Source: Comamonadaceae bacterium
GTDB taxonomy: Bacteria > Pseudomonadota > Gammaproteobacteria > Burkholderiales > Burkholderiaceae_C
Direction of reading: 5' to 3'
Assembly: GCA_947458345.1 (NCBI GenBank)
Contig: CANHBU010000132.1
Location: 1-5,934, forward strand
DNA length: 5,934 nt
Shown: one piece after another, positions 1 through 5,934 of the stretch
Position numbering within the stretch: position 1 is the first letter of the stretch
How the letters are laid out: each line of letters begins with the position of its first letter
Notes under the pieces: model-generated
What the model was told of the DNA's origin: nothing
The model's database searches: none
The model's input: only the letters and a program-made list of their open reading frames with translations
Program-made: the position numbers and the translations under genes

Positions 1-635
1 ATGAAATCACCCACATCGAGATCGCACTGCTGGGCCACCATGTGAGTCAGCAGCGCGTAGCTGGCGATGTTGAAGGGCACGCCCAAAAAGATGTCGGCGC
101 TTCTTTGGTAGAGCTGGCAACTCAGCCGTGCGCGTTGGCCTTCTTGAGCCGGCGCCACATAAAACTGAAAGAAGGCATGGCAGGGCATGAGCGCCATCTT
201 GGACAGCTCGGCCACATTCCAGGCGCTCACGATGATGCGGCGCGAATCCGGGTTGCTCTTGAGGGTCTTGATGACGTCGGCGATTTGGTCGATGTGCCCG
301 CCATCGGGCGTGGGCCAGCTGCGCCACTGGACCCCATAGACTGGTCCGAGATCGCCGTCCGGGCGCGCCCATTCGTCCCAGATGGTCACGCCGCGCTCGC
401 GCAGCCAGTGGTTGTTGCTCGAGCCCTGGAGAAACCACAGCAGCTCATAAATGATGCTTTTGAGATGCACCTTCTTGGTGGTCACCAGCGGAAAGCCCTG
501 CTGCAGATCAAATCGCATCTGGTGGCCGAACACGCTTTTGGTGCCGGTTCCGGTGCGATCGGGCTTGAACACGCCATGCGTATTCACATGGCGCATGAAG
601 TCCTCGTATTGCGAGGACGGGTGGGCTCTGGTCAT
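1..635 (-). CDS. thyA: Thymidylate synthase, N-terminal 211 residues (cut by left window edge)
   Basis: Converts dUMP and 5,10-methylenetetrahydrofolate to dTMP and dihydrofolate in the cytoplasm. The frame starts at the ATG at 635-633 and stays open to the left edge. Visible motifs: DRTGTGT at residues 26-32, [15 protein letters not shown], a WDEWA/GPVYG block, the RRIIVSAWN phosphate-binding stretch, PCHAFFQF with the nucleophile Cys152 (E. coli Cys146), QRSADIFLG giving Arg178 and Asp181, and Asn189 (E. coli Asn177). It breaks off after CDLDVGDF, so about 65 C-terminal residues are missing, judged against the 264-residue E. coli enzyme. Between FYVA and LSCQLYQRS the loop is six residues longer than in E. 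coli. The start is supported by N-terminal length (six residues longer than E. coli), but no clear Shine-Dalgarno precedes it. A folA partner is common downstream and would lie outside the window. Family assignment is near certain. Confidence 0.98.
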   Translation of the reverse strand, partial: MTRAHPSSQYEDFMRHVNTHGVFKPDRTGTGTKSVFGHQMRFDLQQGFPLVTTKKVHLKSIIYELLWFLQGSSNNHWLRERGVTIWDEWARPDGDLGPVYGVQWRSWPTPDGGHIDQIADVIKTLKSNPDSRRIIVSAWNVAELSKMALMPCHAFFQFYVAPAQEGQRARLSCQLYQRSADIFLGVPFNIASYALLTHMVAQQCDLDVGDF

Positions 636-671
636 GGTGGGGCGAAGGTGGGGAGTCGGCGCGAACGCGCG

Positions 672-677
672 ATTGTA
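672..677 (-). promoter_or_regulatory. Candidate -10 box of the thyA promoter
   Basis: The minus strand reads TACAAT here, one mismatch from TATAAT, followed by CGCGCG. Transcription would begin near 663-665, about 30 bases before the thyA start. No good -35 hexamer sits at 16-18 bases; the nearest TTGCAC lies 25 bases upstream, which is too far. A short palindrome (GCGC-GAAC-GCGC, 659-670) lies at the presumed transcription start. The rest of the 636-730 gap shows no gene and no clear terminator for the upstream dehydrogenase gene. Confidence 0.4.
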
Positions 678-730
678 GGAGTGATGGCTCAGGCGCTGCG
701 CTGTGCAAGCCGCGCGGCGATGGGCTGCGC

Positions 731-2179
731 CTAAGCCCGCAGCACCCGCCCCGGATTGAGCAGGCCTTGCGGGTCGAGGGCGCTTTTGATCGCGCGCATC
801 ATGTTAAGGGCCACCGGGCTTTTGTGGTGCTCGAGTTCCTCGACCTTGAGCGAGCCCACGCCGTGTTCGGCCGAGATCGAGCCGCCGAAGCCGCGCACCG
901 CCTCGTACACCAGGGTGTTGACCCGCGCCTCTTGCTCGCGCAAAAAAGCCTTGGCGTCCTGGCCTTCGGGCGCTTGCACGTTGTAGTGCAGATTGCCGTC
1001 ACCGAGGTGCCCGAAGTTGACCAGGCGCACGCCAGGGATCTCGCGCTCGAGCAGCGCGTCGGTGTGCTGCACAAACTCGGGGATGCGCGAAATCGGCACT
1101 GCGATGTCGTGCTTGATGTTCAGGCCCTCTTGCGCTTGAGCCAGGGGAATGGATTCGCGCACCTGCCACAGCTGCTGCGCCTGGTTCAGGCTCTCGGCCA
1201 CCACCGCGTCGCTGACGCAGCCGCGCTCCATGGCGTCCTCGAGCAGGCGCTCGAGTCGCTCTCGCGCACGCTCGGACGACTCGGCATCGGAGTGTTCAAG
1301 CAAAACGCAAAACGCGCTGCCCTCGTACAGGGGCACGCGCAGCGGCGTGAAGTGCCGCGCCACCAGGCTCAGGGCGAACTGTCCCATGACCTCAAAGCCA
1401 GTGAGCGAGGCATCCAGGTGCTTGCGTGCCAACTCCAGCAGGGCCACGGCTTGCGCCATGCTCGGCACGGCGGCCCAGGCGGTCAGCTGCGCGGCAGGCA
1501 GCGGAAAGAGCTTGAGCGTGGCGGCGGTGATGATCCCCAGGGTGCCTTCGCTGCCGATGAACAGATCGCGCAGGTCGTAACCGGTGTTGTCCTTGCGCAG
1601 CCCCGCCAGGCCCTCCCAGACTTCGCCTTGCGCGGTGACCACTTCCAGGCCCAAACAAAGCTCGCGCGCGTTGCCGTAACGAAGCACCTGCGTGCCGCCG
1701 GCGTTGGTGGCCAGGTTCCCGCCTATGGTGCAGCTGCCCTCGGCCGCGAGACTCAGGGCAAACAGCAGCCCTTCGCGCCGGGCCGCCTCCTGCAGATGCT
1801 GCAAGACGCAGCCGGCCTGCACGGTCAGGGTCAGGTTGGCCTTGTCGATGGCCAGCACCTGATTCATGCGTTGCAGGCTCAGCACCACCTGCTGGCCCGA
1901 TGCATCAGGGGTTGAGCCAACCACCAGTCCGGTGTTGCCGCCTTGGGGCACGATGGACACCCCGCCCCGGGCGCAGGCTTGCACCACCTGGGCCACCTGC
2001 GCGGTGCTTGAGGGGCGGACCACGGCCAGGGCCTTGCCATGGCTGCGGCCGCGCCAGTCGCGCTCCCAGGCGCTCAGGTCGCCTTGGGTGAGCACATGCT
2101 GCGGCCCGCAAATCTGGGCCAGTTCAGCCAGCAGCGGCGTGTGCGCCGACAGGCGCGTGGAATCGGGGCCTGCGTCCAT
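731..2179 (-). CDS. FAD-dependent D-2-hydroxyacid dehydrogenase (D-lactate / D-2-hydroxyglutarate dehydrogenase type)
   Basis: A 482-residue flavoprotein of the VAO/GlcD-DLD-D2HGDH group, which oxidises D-2-hydroxyacids to 2-oxoacids. Electrons probably go to quinone, cytochrome or an electron-transfer flavoprotein. The N-terminal half is the FAD-binding PCMH domain (about residues 50-228), with [14 protein letters not shown] at 78-91, [10 protein letters not shown] at 153-162 and SEGTLGIIT at 210-218. The C-terminal half is the FAD-oxidase_C domain, with WQVRESIP (Arg341), IKHDIAVP (Lys356), [11 protein letters not shown] (His391, His398), SAEHGVG (Glu438, His439) and LLNPGRVL at 473-480. 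The Arg-Lys spacing of 15 and His-His spacing of 7 match the substrate and metal ligands I recall for human D-2-hydroxyglutarate dehydrogenase (R386/K401, H434/H441). No signal peptide or membrane segment is visible. The stop is TAG. The start lies three bases after the DUF2069 stop (TGATCTATG), so the two are probably cotranscribed; its Shine-Dalgarno is weak. Family is secure; the exact substrate is not. Confidence 0.93.
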   Translation of the reverse strand: MDAGPDSTRLSAHTPLLAELAQICGPQHVLTQGDLSAWERDWRGRSHGKALAVVRPSSTAQVAQVVQACARGGVSIVPQGGNTGLVVGSTPDASGQQVVLSLQRMNQVLAIDKANLTLTVQAGCVLQHLQEAARREGLLFALSLAAEGSCTIGGNLATNAGGTQVLRYGNARELCLGLEVVTAQGEVWEGLAGLRKDNTGYDLRDLFIGSEGTLGIITAATLKLFPLPAAQLTAWAAVPSMAQAVALLELARKHLDASLTGFEVMGQFALSLVARHFTPLRVPLYEGSAFCVLLEHSDAESSERARERLERLLEDAMERGCVSDAVVAESLNQAQQLWQVRESIPLAQAQEGLNIKHDIAVPISRIPEFVQHTDALLEREIPGVRLVNFGHLGDGNLHYNVQAPEGQDAKAFLREQEARVNTLVYEAVRGFGGSISAEHGVGSLKVEELEHHKSPVALNMMRAIKSALDPQGLLNPGRVLRA

Positions 2180-2182
2180 AGA

Positions 2183-2560
2183 TCAGGCCGCAGGCTCTTG
2201 CGGGGCTACGGCGGTAAAACGCAGCTTGACGTGCAGAGCGCAGGCCACAAACAGGCTCAGGCACAAAGCCACCTCGATCATGGCCAGCCAATTGCTCGGC
2301 GGCCGATCGCTCCAGGCGCGCACCACGCCCTCGGTGAAGTACAGCCACACCATCAGGCTGACCCAGCGGTAGGTGTAGAGCCGGTTTTTCAGAATGCCGG
2401 CCAGCGGCACGCATAGCGGCAGCACCTTGAGCGCGAGCAGTGAACCGCCCGGGCGGATCGGCGCGAGCCACAGCTCCCACAGCAGCCCCAGAACGATCAG
2501 GCCGAGCAAGCTGCCGGCGGCCAGTTGACGGGTCAGATTGATGGATTGGTCGCGCTGCAT
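2183..2560 (-). CDS. DUF2069 family small integral membrane protein
   Basis: A 125-residue inner-membrane protein recognisable as DUF2069 from the core ALKVLPL...LYTYRW...LYFTEGVVRAWSDR (about residues 43-86). Four hydrophobic segments are visible at roughly 14-33, 41-57, 65-81 and 91-111. The loop after the first carries LAPIRPGG and the second loop carries basic residues. Function is unknown for the family. I chose the ATG at 2560-2558 because the N-terminus is then short and close to the first helix. An in-frame ATG at 2590-2588 would add ten residues (135 total) but would overlap the start of the divergent yihY gene. Neither start has a good Shine-Dalgarno. The stop TGA is three bases before the FAD dehydrogenase ATG, which suggests an operon with this gene first. 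Identification is by recalled family pattern; the role is not inferable. Confidence 0.88.
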   Translation of the reverse strand: MQRDQSINLTRQLAAGSLLGLIVLGLLWELWLAPIRPGGSLLALKVLPLCVPLAGILKNRLYTYRWVSLMVWLYFTEGVVRAWSDRPPSNWLAMIEVALCLSLFVACALHVKLRFTAVAPQEPAA

Positions 2561-2581
2561 GATGGTGGCATGATACCGGCC
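2557..2581. promoter_or_regulatory. Divergent DUF2069/yihY start region with a 7-bp direct repeat
   Basis: Only 21 bases (2561-2581) separate the preferred start codons of the two divergent genes. The heptamer GCATGAT occurs twice, at 2557-2563 and 2568-2574, one 11-base helical turn apart. Overlapping -10-like boxes can be read on both strands. On the minus strand it is TATCAT (2575-2570, one mismatch from consensus). On the plus strand it is CATGAT (2569-2574) preceded by TGG as an extended -10, with TTGGTC at 2546-2551 at 17-base spacing. Used as drawn, both transcripts would start within a few bases of their ATGs. The minus box lacks a matching -35. This is inference from motif reading; promoters could instead lie inside the opposite coding regions. 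Confidence 0.3.
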
Positions 2582-3781
2582 ATGTCCCAACCCTCACCGC
2601 TGCAGTCCTTTGCACGATGGCCCTGGCGCCAGGCTTTGAGCACGCTGCGCGAGCGCTTCGCCCAGGACCGCCTGGGCCTGACCGCAGGCAGCCTGACCTT
2701 TACCACCTCGCTGGCGCTGGTGCCGTTTTTCACGCTGGTGCTGGCCATCTTCACCGCCTTTCCCATGTTTGCCAAGCTGCAGGGCCTGCTGCAGGCCTGG
2801 CTGGTGGAAAGCCTGGTGCCCGAGCACATCGCGCGGCAGGTGCTGGGCTACCTGACCCAGTTCACACGCCAAGCCAGTCGCCTTGGTGTGGCCGGTCTGG
2901 TGGTGGTGGTGGTGACCGCCGTGGCCCTGGTGCTCACGATAGACCGCACGCTCAACGCGATCTGGCGGGTACGCCAGCCCCGCCCGCTGGCCCAGCGACT
3001 GCTCATCTACTGGGCTGCGATCACGATCGGGCCGGTCCTGTTGGCCGCCAGCTTGGCGGCGACTTCGGCGATCTTGCCCTGGCTGGGCGGCGCCAAGGCC
3101 GGCTCGGGCCTGGTGGGCGCGGTGGTCGATGTGCTCGAGTTCATCGTACTGTCCGGCGCGACGGCCGCGATGTACCGCTACATGCCCAACACGCATGTCA
3201 AGTGGAGCCATGCCTGGGCTGGCGGCCTGTGCGTGGCCATTGGCATTGCCCTGGCCAAGCAACTGCTCGCGCTTTATCTCAAGAGCGTGCCCACCTACTC
3301 GCTGGTTTATGGCGCGTTTGCCACCGTGCCCATCTTGCTGGTGTGGATCTACCTGGCCTGGCTGATCGTGCTGGCCGGTGCGGTGGTCACCGCCCATTTG
3401 CCCCATCTGCTGGCCGGTCGGGCTGGGCGCAGTCAGGCCGCCGGTTGGGGCTTTGAGCTCGCGCTCGAGAGCCTGCGCCTGCTGCGCCGCGCCCGCAGCC
3501 AGGCTCCGCATGGCATGACAGCCGAGGCCATGGCCCGGGACTTGTTGGTCGAGCCCATGCATCTGGAAGCTTTGCTGCAGACGCTGCGCCAGCTGCAGTG
3601 GGTCGGGTCTATGGCAGCGCCTGGCGGCGGCGACGAGCCGGTGTGGGTGCTGCTCATTGAGCCCGAGCACACGCCTATCGGGCCCCTTGCTGCACGCCTG
3701 CTGATCGAGCGCAGCGCAGCCACCGAGAGCTTCTGGCAAGCCGCAGGCTGGGCGCAGCGGCCTTTGTCTGAAGTGCTGTGA
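2582..3781 (+). CDS. yihY: YihY/BrkB (UPF0761) family inner-membrane protein
   Basis: A 399-residue polytopic membrane protein of the YihY/virulence-factor BrkB family. The family was once labelled ribonuclease BN; that label is wrong for it (the real RNase BN/Z is a soluble metal hydrolase), and the biological role remains unclear. Six membrane segments can be read at about 37-60, 102-122, 139-165, 176-197, 212-234 and 243-270. Family hallmarks are LTAGSLTFTTSLALVPFF (33-50), TLNAIWRVRQPRP (123-135), YRYMPNTHVKWSHAW (198-212) and YGAFATVPILLVWIYLAW (243-260). A soluble tail of about 120 residues follows; its stretch 311-343 (MTAEAMARDLLVEPMHLEALL...) looks like a winged-helix-type module. 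I chose the ATG at 2582, giving MSQPSPLQSF; an ATG at 2570 and a TTG at 2525 are also in frame, and none has a convincing Shine-Dalgarno. It diverges from DUF2069 and converges on the lipocalin gene with a 21-base gap. Confidence 0.92.
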   Translation: MSQPSPLQSFARWPWRQALSTLRERFAQDRLGLTAGSLTFTTSLALVPFFTLVLAIFTAFPMFAKLQGLLQAWLVESLVPEHIARQVLGYLTQFTRQASRLGVAGLVVVVVTAVALVLTIDRTLNAIWRVRQPRPLAQRLLIYWAAITIGPVLLAASLAATSAILPWLGGAKAGSGLVGAVVDVLEFIVLSGATAAMYRYMPNTHVKWSHAWAGGLCVAIGIALAKQLLALYLKSVPTYSLVYGAFATVPILLVWIYLAWLIVLAGAVVTAHLPHLLAGRAGRSQAAGWGFELALESLRLLRRARSQAPHGMTAEAMARDLLVEPMHLEALLQTLRQLQWVGSMAAPGGGDEPVWVLLIEPEHTPIGPLAARLLIERSAATESFWQAAGWAQRPLSEVL

Positions 3782-3796
3782 GCCCGCGGCCTGTGC

Positions 3797-3822
3797 CGCT
3801 GCTCAAGACATCTTGAGCGGCG
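3797..3822. terminator. Hairpin at the convergent yihY/lipocalin junction, possible bidirectional terminator
   Basis: The arms CGCTGCTCAAG (3797-3807) and CTTGAGCGGCG (3812-3822) pair over 11 positions, including a perfect 7-bp GCTCAAG/CTTGAGC core and one T-G wobble, around an ACAT loop. It starts 15 bases after the yihY stop and spans the lipocalin stop codon (3805-3803). Neither strand has a T-run after the stem, so it is not a canonical intrinsic terminator. It may still end transcription with Rho or protect 3' ends of both convergent messages. Confidence 0.4.
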
Positions 3823-4924
3823 CGGCGTAGCCGGTCATCTCCAGGTAGCCGCGCGCCACGCGCCGTCCTTGGGCGTCGAGCAGATCGCTCAGGCCTTCCC
3901 AGTAGACGGTGCCGGTGGAGCTGCGGCTGTCGAGCTCTTGGTCGTCGAGCAGGGCCTGGACGGTGTGGCGGCCTGCGGGCGTATCGATTTGCCATTCGAC
4001 CGGGTAGCGGGCCTTGGAGTGCGGGCTCACCCAGTGGCGCAGCGGGCTCATCTTGACTTCGTGGGGCTCAAAGCTGCGGCTGGGCCCGCCCGCGGCGCGC
4101 ATGGAGCCGCCGGCCCACAGGGCGCTGCCGTCGGCGCGGCGCAGCACGAAGGCGGTCAGGGCGCTGCCGTTGTCGAAGTTCATGCCAATCCAGTCCCAGC
4201 CCTGGGCCTGCGGATGGAGCAACTCCTCGCTCCATTCGTGGTCCAGCCAGGCGCGGCCCTGCACTTCGAAGCTCTGGCCTTTGAGCCCGATACGCCCTTG
4301 CGCGGCCAACTGTGGCTGGCTGTAGTAGTAGCTGGCCTGGCTCGCCTGTGGGCCTTTGCGCGACAGACCTTGCTGGCCTTGCAGCAGCAGCGGCTGGGTG
4401 GCGCGAAATTGAAGATCGAGGGCGATGTCGCTGGCCGGCAAGCTGGCCCGGTAGCTGCTGGCTTGCACCGGCCCTTGGCGCTTGAGGCTCCAGCGCTGCA
4501 GCCGCACGTCGGTGTCTTGTTCGCTGGCCTGCGCCAGCCCAAAGCCTTGGCGCGCGATGCCTTGGTCGTGCCAGAGCTTGCGGCCTTGCACGTCGGTGAC
4601 GGCCGCGTGGGCAAAAATCAGCTGGCGTGCGGCAAAGCGCGATTGCAGGCTTTGCGCGGCATCGACGCGGGTGCGGAAAAACGTCAGCTGAAAGCCGAAC
4701 AAGCGCCCAGAGGGGTCTTGCGCATGGCCGGTGATGTACCACCACTCGGTGCGCAAATCGGGGTGCGCGCCGAAGTCTCGCGGAAACTCCAAGGCTCGCG
4801 CGCTCAGGGCTGTGGCCGTTTGCGGCCAGGCAACAGCGGCAAGGCCGAGCTGGCTGGCCAGCCACTGCAGATGCAGGCGGCGCGTGTGCCCAGGGAGCGC
4901 GGGGAGCGCGGGGTGGGGCGTCAT
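3803..4924 (-). CDS. AttH/CrtC-type lipocalin-like exported protein
   Basis: A 373-residue protein of the family that includes AttH of the AttEFGH ABC system and carotenoid 1,2-hydratase CrtC (double lipocalin-like beta barrel). Hallmarks: FPRDFGAHPDLRTEWWYITG (47-66), GFQLTFFR (77-84), FAHAAVTDV (104-112), SYYYSQPQL (198-206), a WLDHEWS block (226-232), GWDWIGMNFDNG (242-253) and GYLEMTGY near the C-terminus (359-366). Annotation as carotenoid 1,2-hydratase would be over-specific: no carotenoid gene is nearby, and the ABC permease partner favours the AttH-like role. The N-terminus has TRRLHLQ (14-20), a hydrophobic stretch to about residue 34 and ALSARA at 39-44, resembling a Tat-type signal with cleavage near 44, so a periplasmic location is likely. 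The start at 4924 is set by an AAGGAGGA six bases upstream and a one-base overlap with the permease stop; a longer in-frame reading to 4987 lacks this support. Ligand unknown. Confidence 0.88.
   Translation of the reverse strand: MTPHPALPALPGHTRRLHLQWLASQLGLAAVAWPQTATALSARALEFPRDFGAHPDLRTEWWYITGHAQDPSGRLFGFQLTFFRTRVDAAQSLQSRFAARQLIFAHAAVTDVQGRKLWHDQGIARQGFGLAQASEQDTDVRLQRWSLKRQGPVQASSYRASLPASDIALDLQFRATQPLLLQGQQGLSRKGPQASQASYYYSQPQLAAQGRIGLKGQSFEVQGRAWLDHEWSEELLHPQAQGWDWIGMNFDNGSALTAFVLRRADGSALWAGGSMRAAGGPSRSFEPHEVKMSPLRHWVSPHSKARYPVEWQIDTPAGRHTVQALLDDQELDSRSSTGTVYWEGLSDLLDAQGRRVARGYLEMTGYAAPLKMS
4893..4913. repeat. Short 9-bp tandem repeat in the lipocalin signal-peptide region
   Basis: The unit GGGAGCGCG occurs twice in tandem (4893-4901, 4902-4910) followed by GGG. 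On the coding strand it encodes the PALPAL repetition at residues 5-10, before the hydrophobic core of the signal peptide. Because the unit is three codons, copy-number changes would keep the frame. It is probably a chance slippage product in high-GC sequence. Confidence 0.6.
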
Positions 4925-5934
4925 CACCAGTCCTCCTTGACGGCCAGTACCGCGTCGCGACCGGCGGCAGCACGGCCGGCCAGCCAAGCGGTGAGGGTGC
5001 CGGCCAGCATCACCGCCACAGCCAGTGCCAGCAGGCGCAGCATCGGGATGTGCAGCTCCATCGTCCAGCGAAAGCTTTGCGGGTTGATCACATGCACCAG
5101 CACCACCGATACGCCCAGGCCCAGGAGCAAGCCGGCCAGAGCGCCGGCGGCCGTCCAGGCCAGGCCCTCGCCGGCGACCACGGCCAGCACCTGGCCGCGC
5201 GTTAGGCCCAGATGGGCCAGCAGACCGAACTCCTTGCGCCGCGCCAGCACCTGCGCGCTAAAGCTGGCGGCCACGCCAAACAGGCCAATGCCAATGGCCA
5301 CCGCCTGCAACCAGTAGGTCACGGCAAAGCTGCGGTCGAAGATGCGCATCGAGACGGCGCGAATTTGCGCGCTCGAAGCCATCTCGACTGCCGGCGCCTG
5401 GCCTTGCGACTGCATCAACTCGACCAAGGCTTGCTGCAGCGCTGGCGCATCTTGGCCTGGCGCAAGCCACAGAGCCAGGTCGTTGATGCGGGAGTCGCCG
5501 CTGATGCTCTGGTGGTCACGCTGATCGATCATGATGGCGCCGAACTGGCGCGCGTAGTCGCGCCAGATGCCCGCCACAAAAAAGCGTGGCGTCTGGCCCG
5601 TGCTGCCCGCAGCAAGCGCGGTGTTCAGGCGCTCGAAGGGCTCGCCCACTCGCGCGCCGTAGAGCTCGACCACCGCCTCGCTGACATACACCGCCATCTG
5701 CCCGGGGGGCAGGGGCAGGGGCTCGCCGATCAGGGGCAGGCTCAGCCGGGGCTCGCTGAGGTCGCGCGCAATCAGGCTGATCGGCGGCAGGGCCGGGTCG
5801 AGCCCGAGCTGGCTCACGCGCAGGGTGTCGACGCGGGCCACGCCGGGCAGTTGGCGTATCGACTCGATCAGAGCGGGCTCAAAGTAAACGGTGTCAGCTG
5901 CGGCGGTGCTGGCGCTGCTGCGCAGGTAGACGTC
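4924..5934 (-). CDS. FtsX-type ABC transporter permease, C-terminal 336 residues (cut by right window edge)
   Basis: Membrane subunit of an FtsX/MacB/LolCE-type ABC transporter. These exporters usually work on envelope or lipid-linked substrates by mechanotransmission. The frame is open from the right edge to the TGA at 4926-4924. The visible part begins DVYLRSSAS, within a periplasmic-type domain of about 200 residues (IRQLPGVARVDTLRV, VYVSEAVVELYGARVGE, FFVAGIWRDYARQ). Three membrane helices follow (about visible residues 205-229, 256-282 and 299-319). After the first comes the FtsX signature RRKEFGLLAHLGLTRGQ (about 232-248). The short tail ends AVLAVKEDW. A GTG at 5841-5839 is internal (the codon for Val in PGVARVDTL), not a start. 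The full protein is probably twice or more this length, possibly with two FtsX modules as in Att-like permeases, but that part lies outside. It is translationally coupled to the lipocalin gene, and an ATPase gene is expected upstream. Function by analogy: AttF/AttG-like. Confidence 0.9.
   Translation of the reverse strand, partial: DVYLRSSASTAAADTVYFEPALIESIRQLPGVARVDTLRVSQLGLDPALPPISLIARDLSEPRLSLPLIGEPLPLPPGQMAVYVSEAVVELYGARVGEPFERLNTALAAGSTGQTPRFFVAGIWRDYARQFGAIMIDQRDHQSISGDSRINDLALWLAPGQDAPALQQALVELMQSQGQAPAVEMASSAQIRAVSMRIFDRSFAVTYWLQAVAIGIGLFGVAASFSAQVLARRKEFGLLAHLGLTRGQVLAVVAGEGLAWTAAGALAGLLLGLGVSVVLVHVINPQSFRWTMELHIPMLRLLALAVAVMLAGTLTAWLAGRAAAGRDAVLAVKEDW
4931..4938 (-). promoter_or_regulatory. 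Strong Shine-Dalgarno that fixes the lipocalin start
   Basis: The minus strand reads AAGGAGGA here, with six bases (CTGGTG) before the ATG at 4924. It lies inside the last codons of the permease gene. It is the only near-consensus ribosome site I find before a start in the window and makes the ATG at 4924 the clear choice, implying strong re-initiation downstream of the permease. Confidence 0.85.

Noticed and set aside
42..734. A 230-codon plus-strand open frame opposite thyA
   Set aside because: Antisense to an unmistakable thyA; no ribosome site or family resemblance.
767..1915. A 382-codon plus-strand open frame opposite the FAD dehydrogenase
   Set aside because: Entirely antisense to a gene with strong conserved motifs; the translation is compositionally biased and resembles no family I know.
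2525..2581. Upstream TTG (2525) or ATG (2570) start for yihY
   Set aside because: These would extend into or nearly abut the divergent DUF2069 start without a ribosome site; the ATG at 2582 gives a typical family N-terminus. The ATG at 2570 cannot be fully excluded.
2594..3739. A 381-codon minus-strand open frame opposite yihY
   Set aside because: The translation is dominated by Gln, His and Gly, as expected from reverse reading of Leu, Ala and Val codons in a membrane protein gene.
4925..4987. Longer lipocalin start 63 bases upstream, adding MAGRPCCRRSRRG...
   Set aside because: The extension lies wholly within the permease gene and has no ribosome site, while the ATG at 4924 has a near-consensus one at ideal spacing and leaves a sensible signal peptide.
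3869..5317. A 482-codon plus-strand open frame across the lipocalin and permease genes
   Set aside because: It lies antisense to two genes with clear family motifs and crosses their boundary. Its translation is low-complexity, rich in Ala, Arg and Gly, with no recognisable domain. It is a shadow of high GC at third codon positions.
5839..5841. GTG as the permease start, giving a 305-residue protein
   Set aside because: The frame continues open to the window edge with family-like sequence (DVYLRSSAS, ALIESIRQLPGVARV), and 305 residues would lack the N-terminal membrane helix of any FtsX-type permease.
1..5934. Mobile element, CRISPR array, phage, toxin-antitoxin or other defence system
   Set aside because: I found no transposase, integrase, regular repeat-spacer pattern, terminal inverted repeats or atypical composition. 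All coding space is taken by recognisable housekeeping or membrane families.

Overview
This is a high-GC, gene-dense bacterial window. Protein content and gene style point to a betaproteobacterium, most likely Burkholderiales (Comamonadaceae-like). The evidence is a DUF2069 protein next to a YihY-family membrane protein, a ThyA with a short loop insertion relative to E. coli, and strong GC bias at third codon positions, which produces long antisense shadow ORFs. The placement is my inference from sequence style, not a database result.

Layout, left to right: (1) the first 211 codons of thymidylate synthase (thyA) on the minus strand, cut by the left edge; (2) a 95-base gap with a plausible thyA -10 box; (3) a complete FAD-dependent D-2-hydroxyacid dehydrogenase (D-lactate or D-2-hydroxyglutarate type), minus strand; (4) three bases upstream of it, a small four-helix DUF2069 membrane protein, minus strand, probably in the same operon; (5) a head-to-head junction with only 21 bases between start codons; (6) a YihY/BrkB-family inner-membrane protein, plus strand; (7) a convergent junction with an 11-bp hairpin over the stop codon of the next gene; (8) an AttH/CrtC-type lipocalin-like exported protein, minus strand; (9) the C-terminal 336 residues of an FtsX-type ABC transporter permease, minus strand, running off the right edge. 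The permease stop and the lipocalin start overlap by one base, behind a strong Shine-Dalgarno.

Functional grouping: thyA makes dTMP. The FAD enzyme oxidises a D-2-hydroxyacid and probably passes electrons to the membrane or to an electron-transfer protein. DUF2069 and YihY are membrane proteins of unproven function. The permease and lipocalin-like protein form one transport/envelope unit resembling AttEFGH; its ATPase would be expected beyond the right edge. I see no mobile element, CRISPR array, tRNA, rRNA, phage gene or defence system. Most of the window is ordinary chromosomal sequence. The points most worth a second look are the very tight divergent junction, the substrate of the FAD dehydrogenase, and the poorly understood permease-lipocalin pair.
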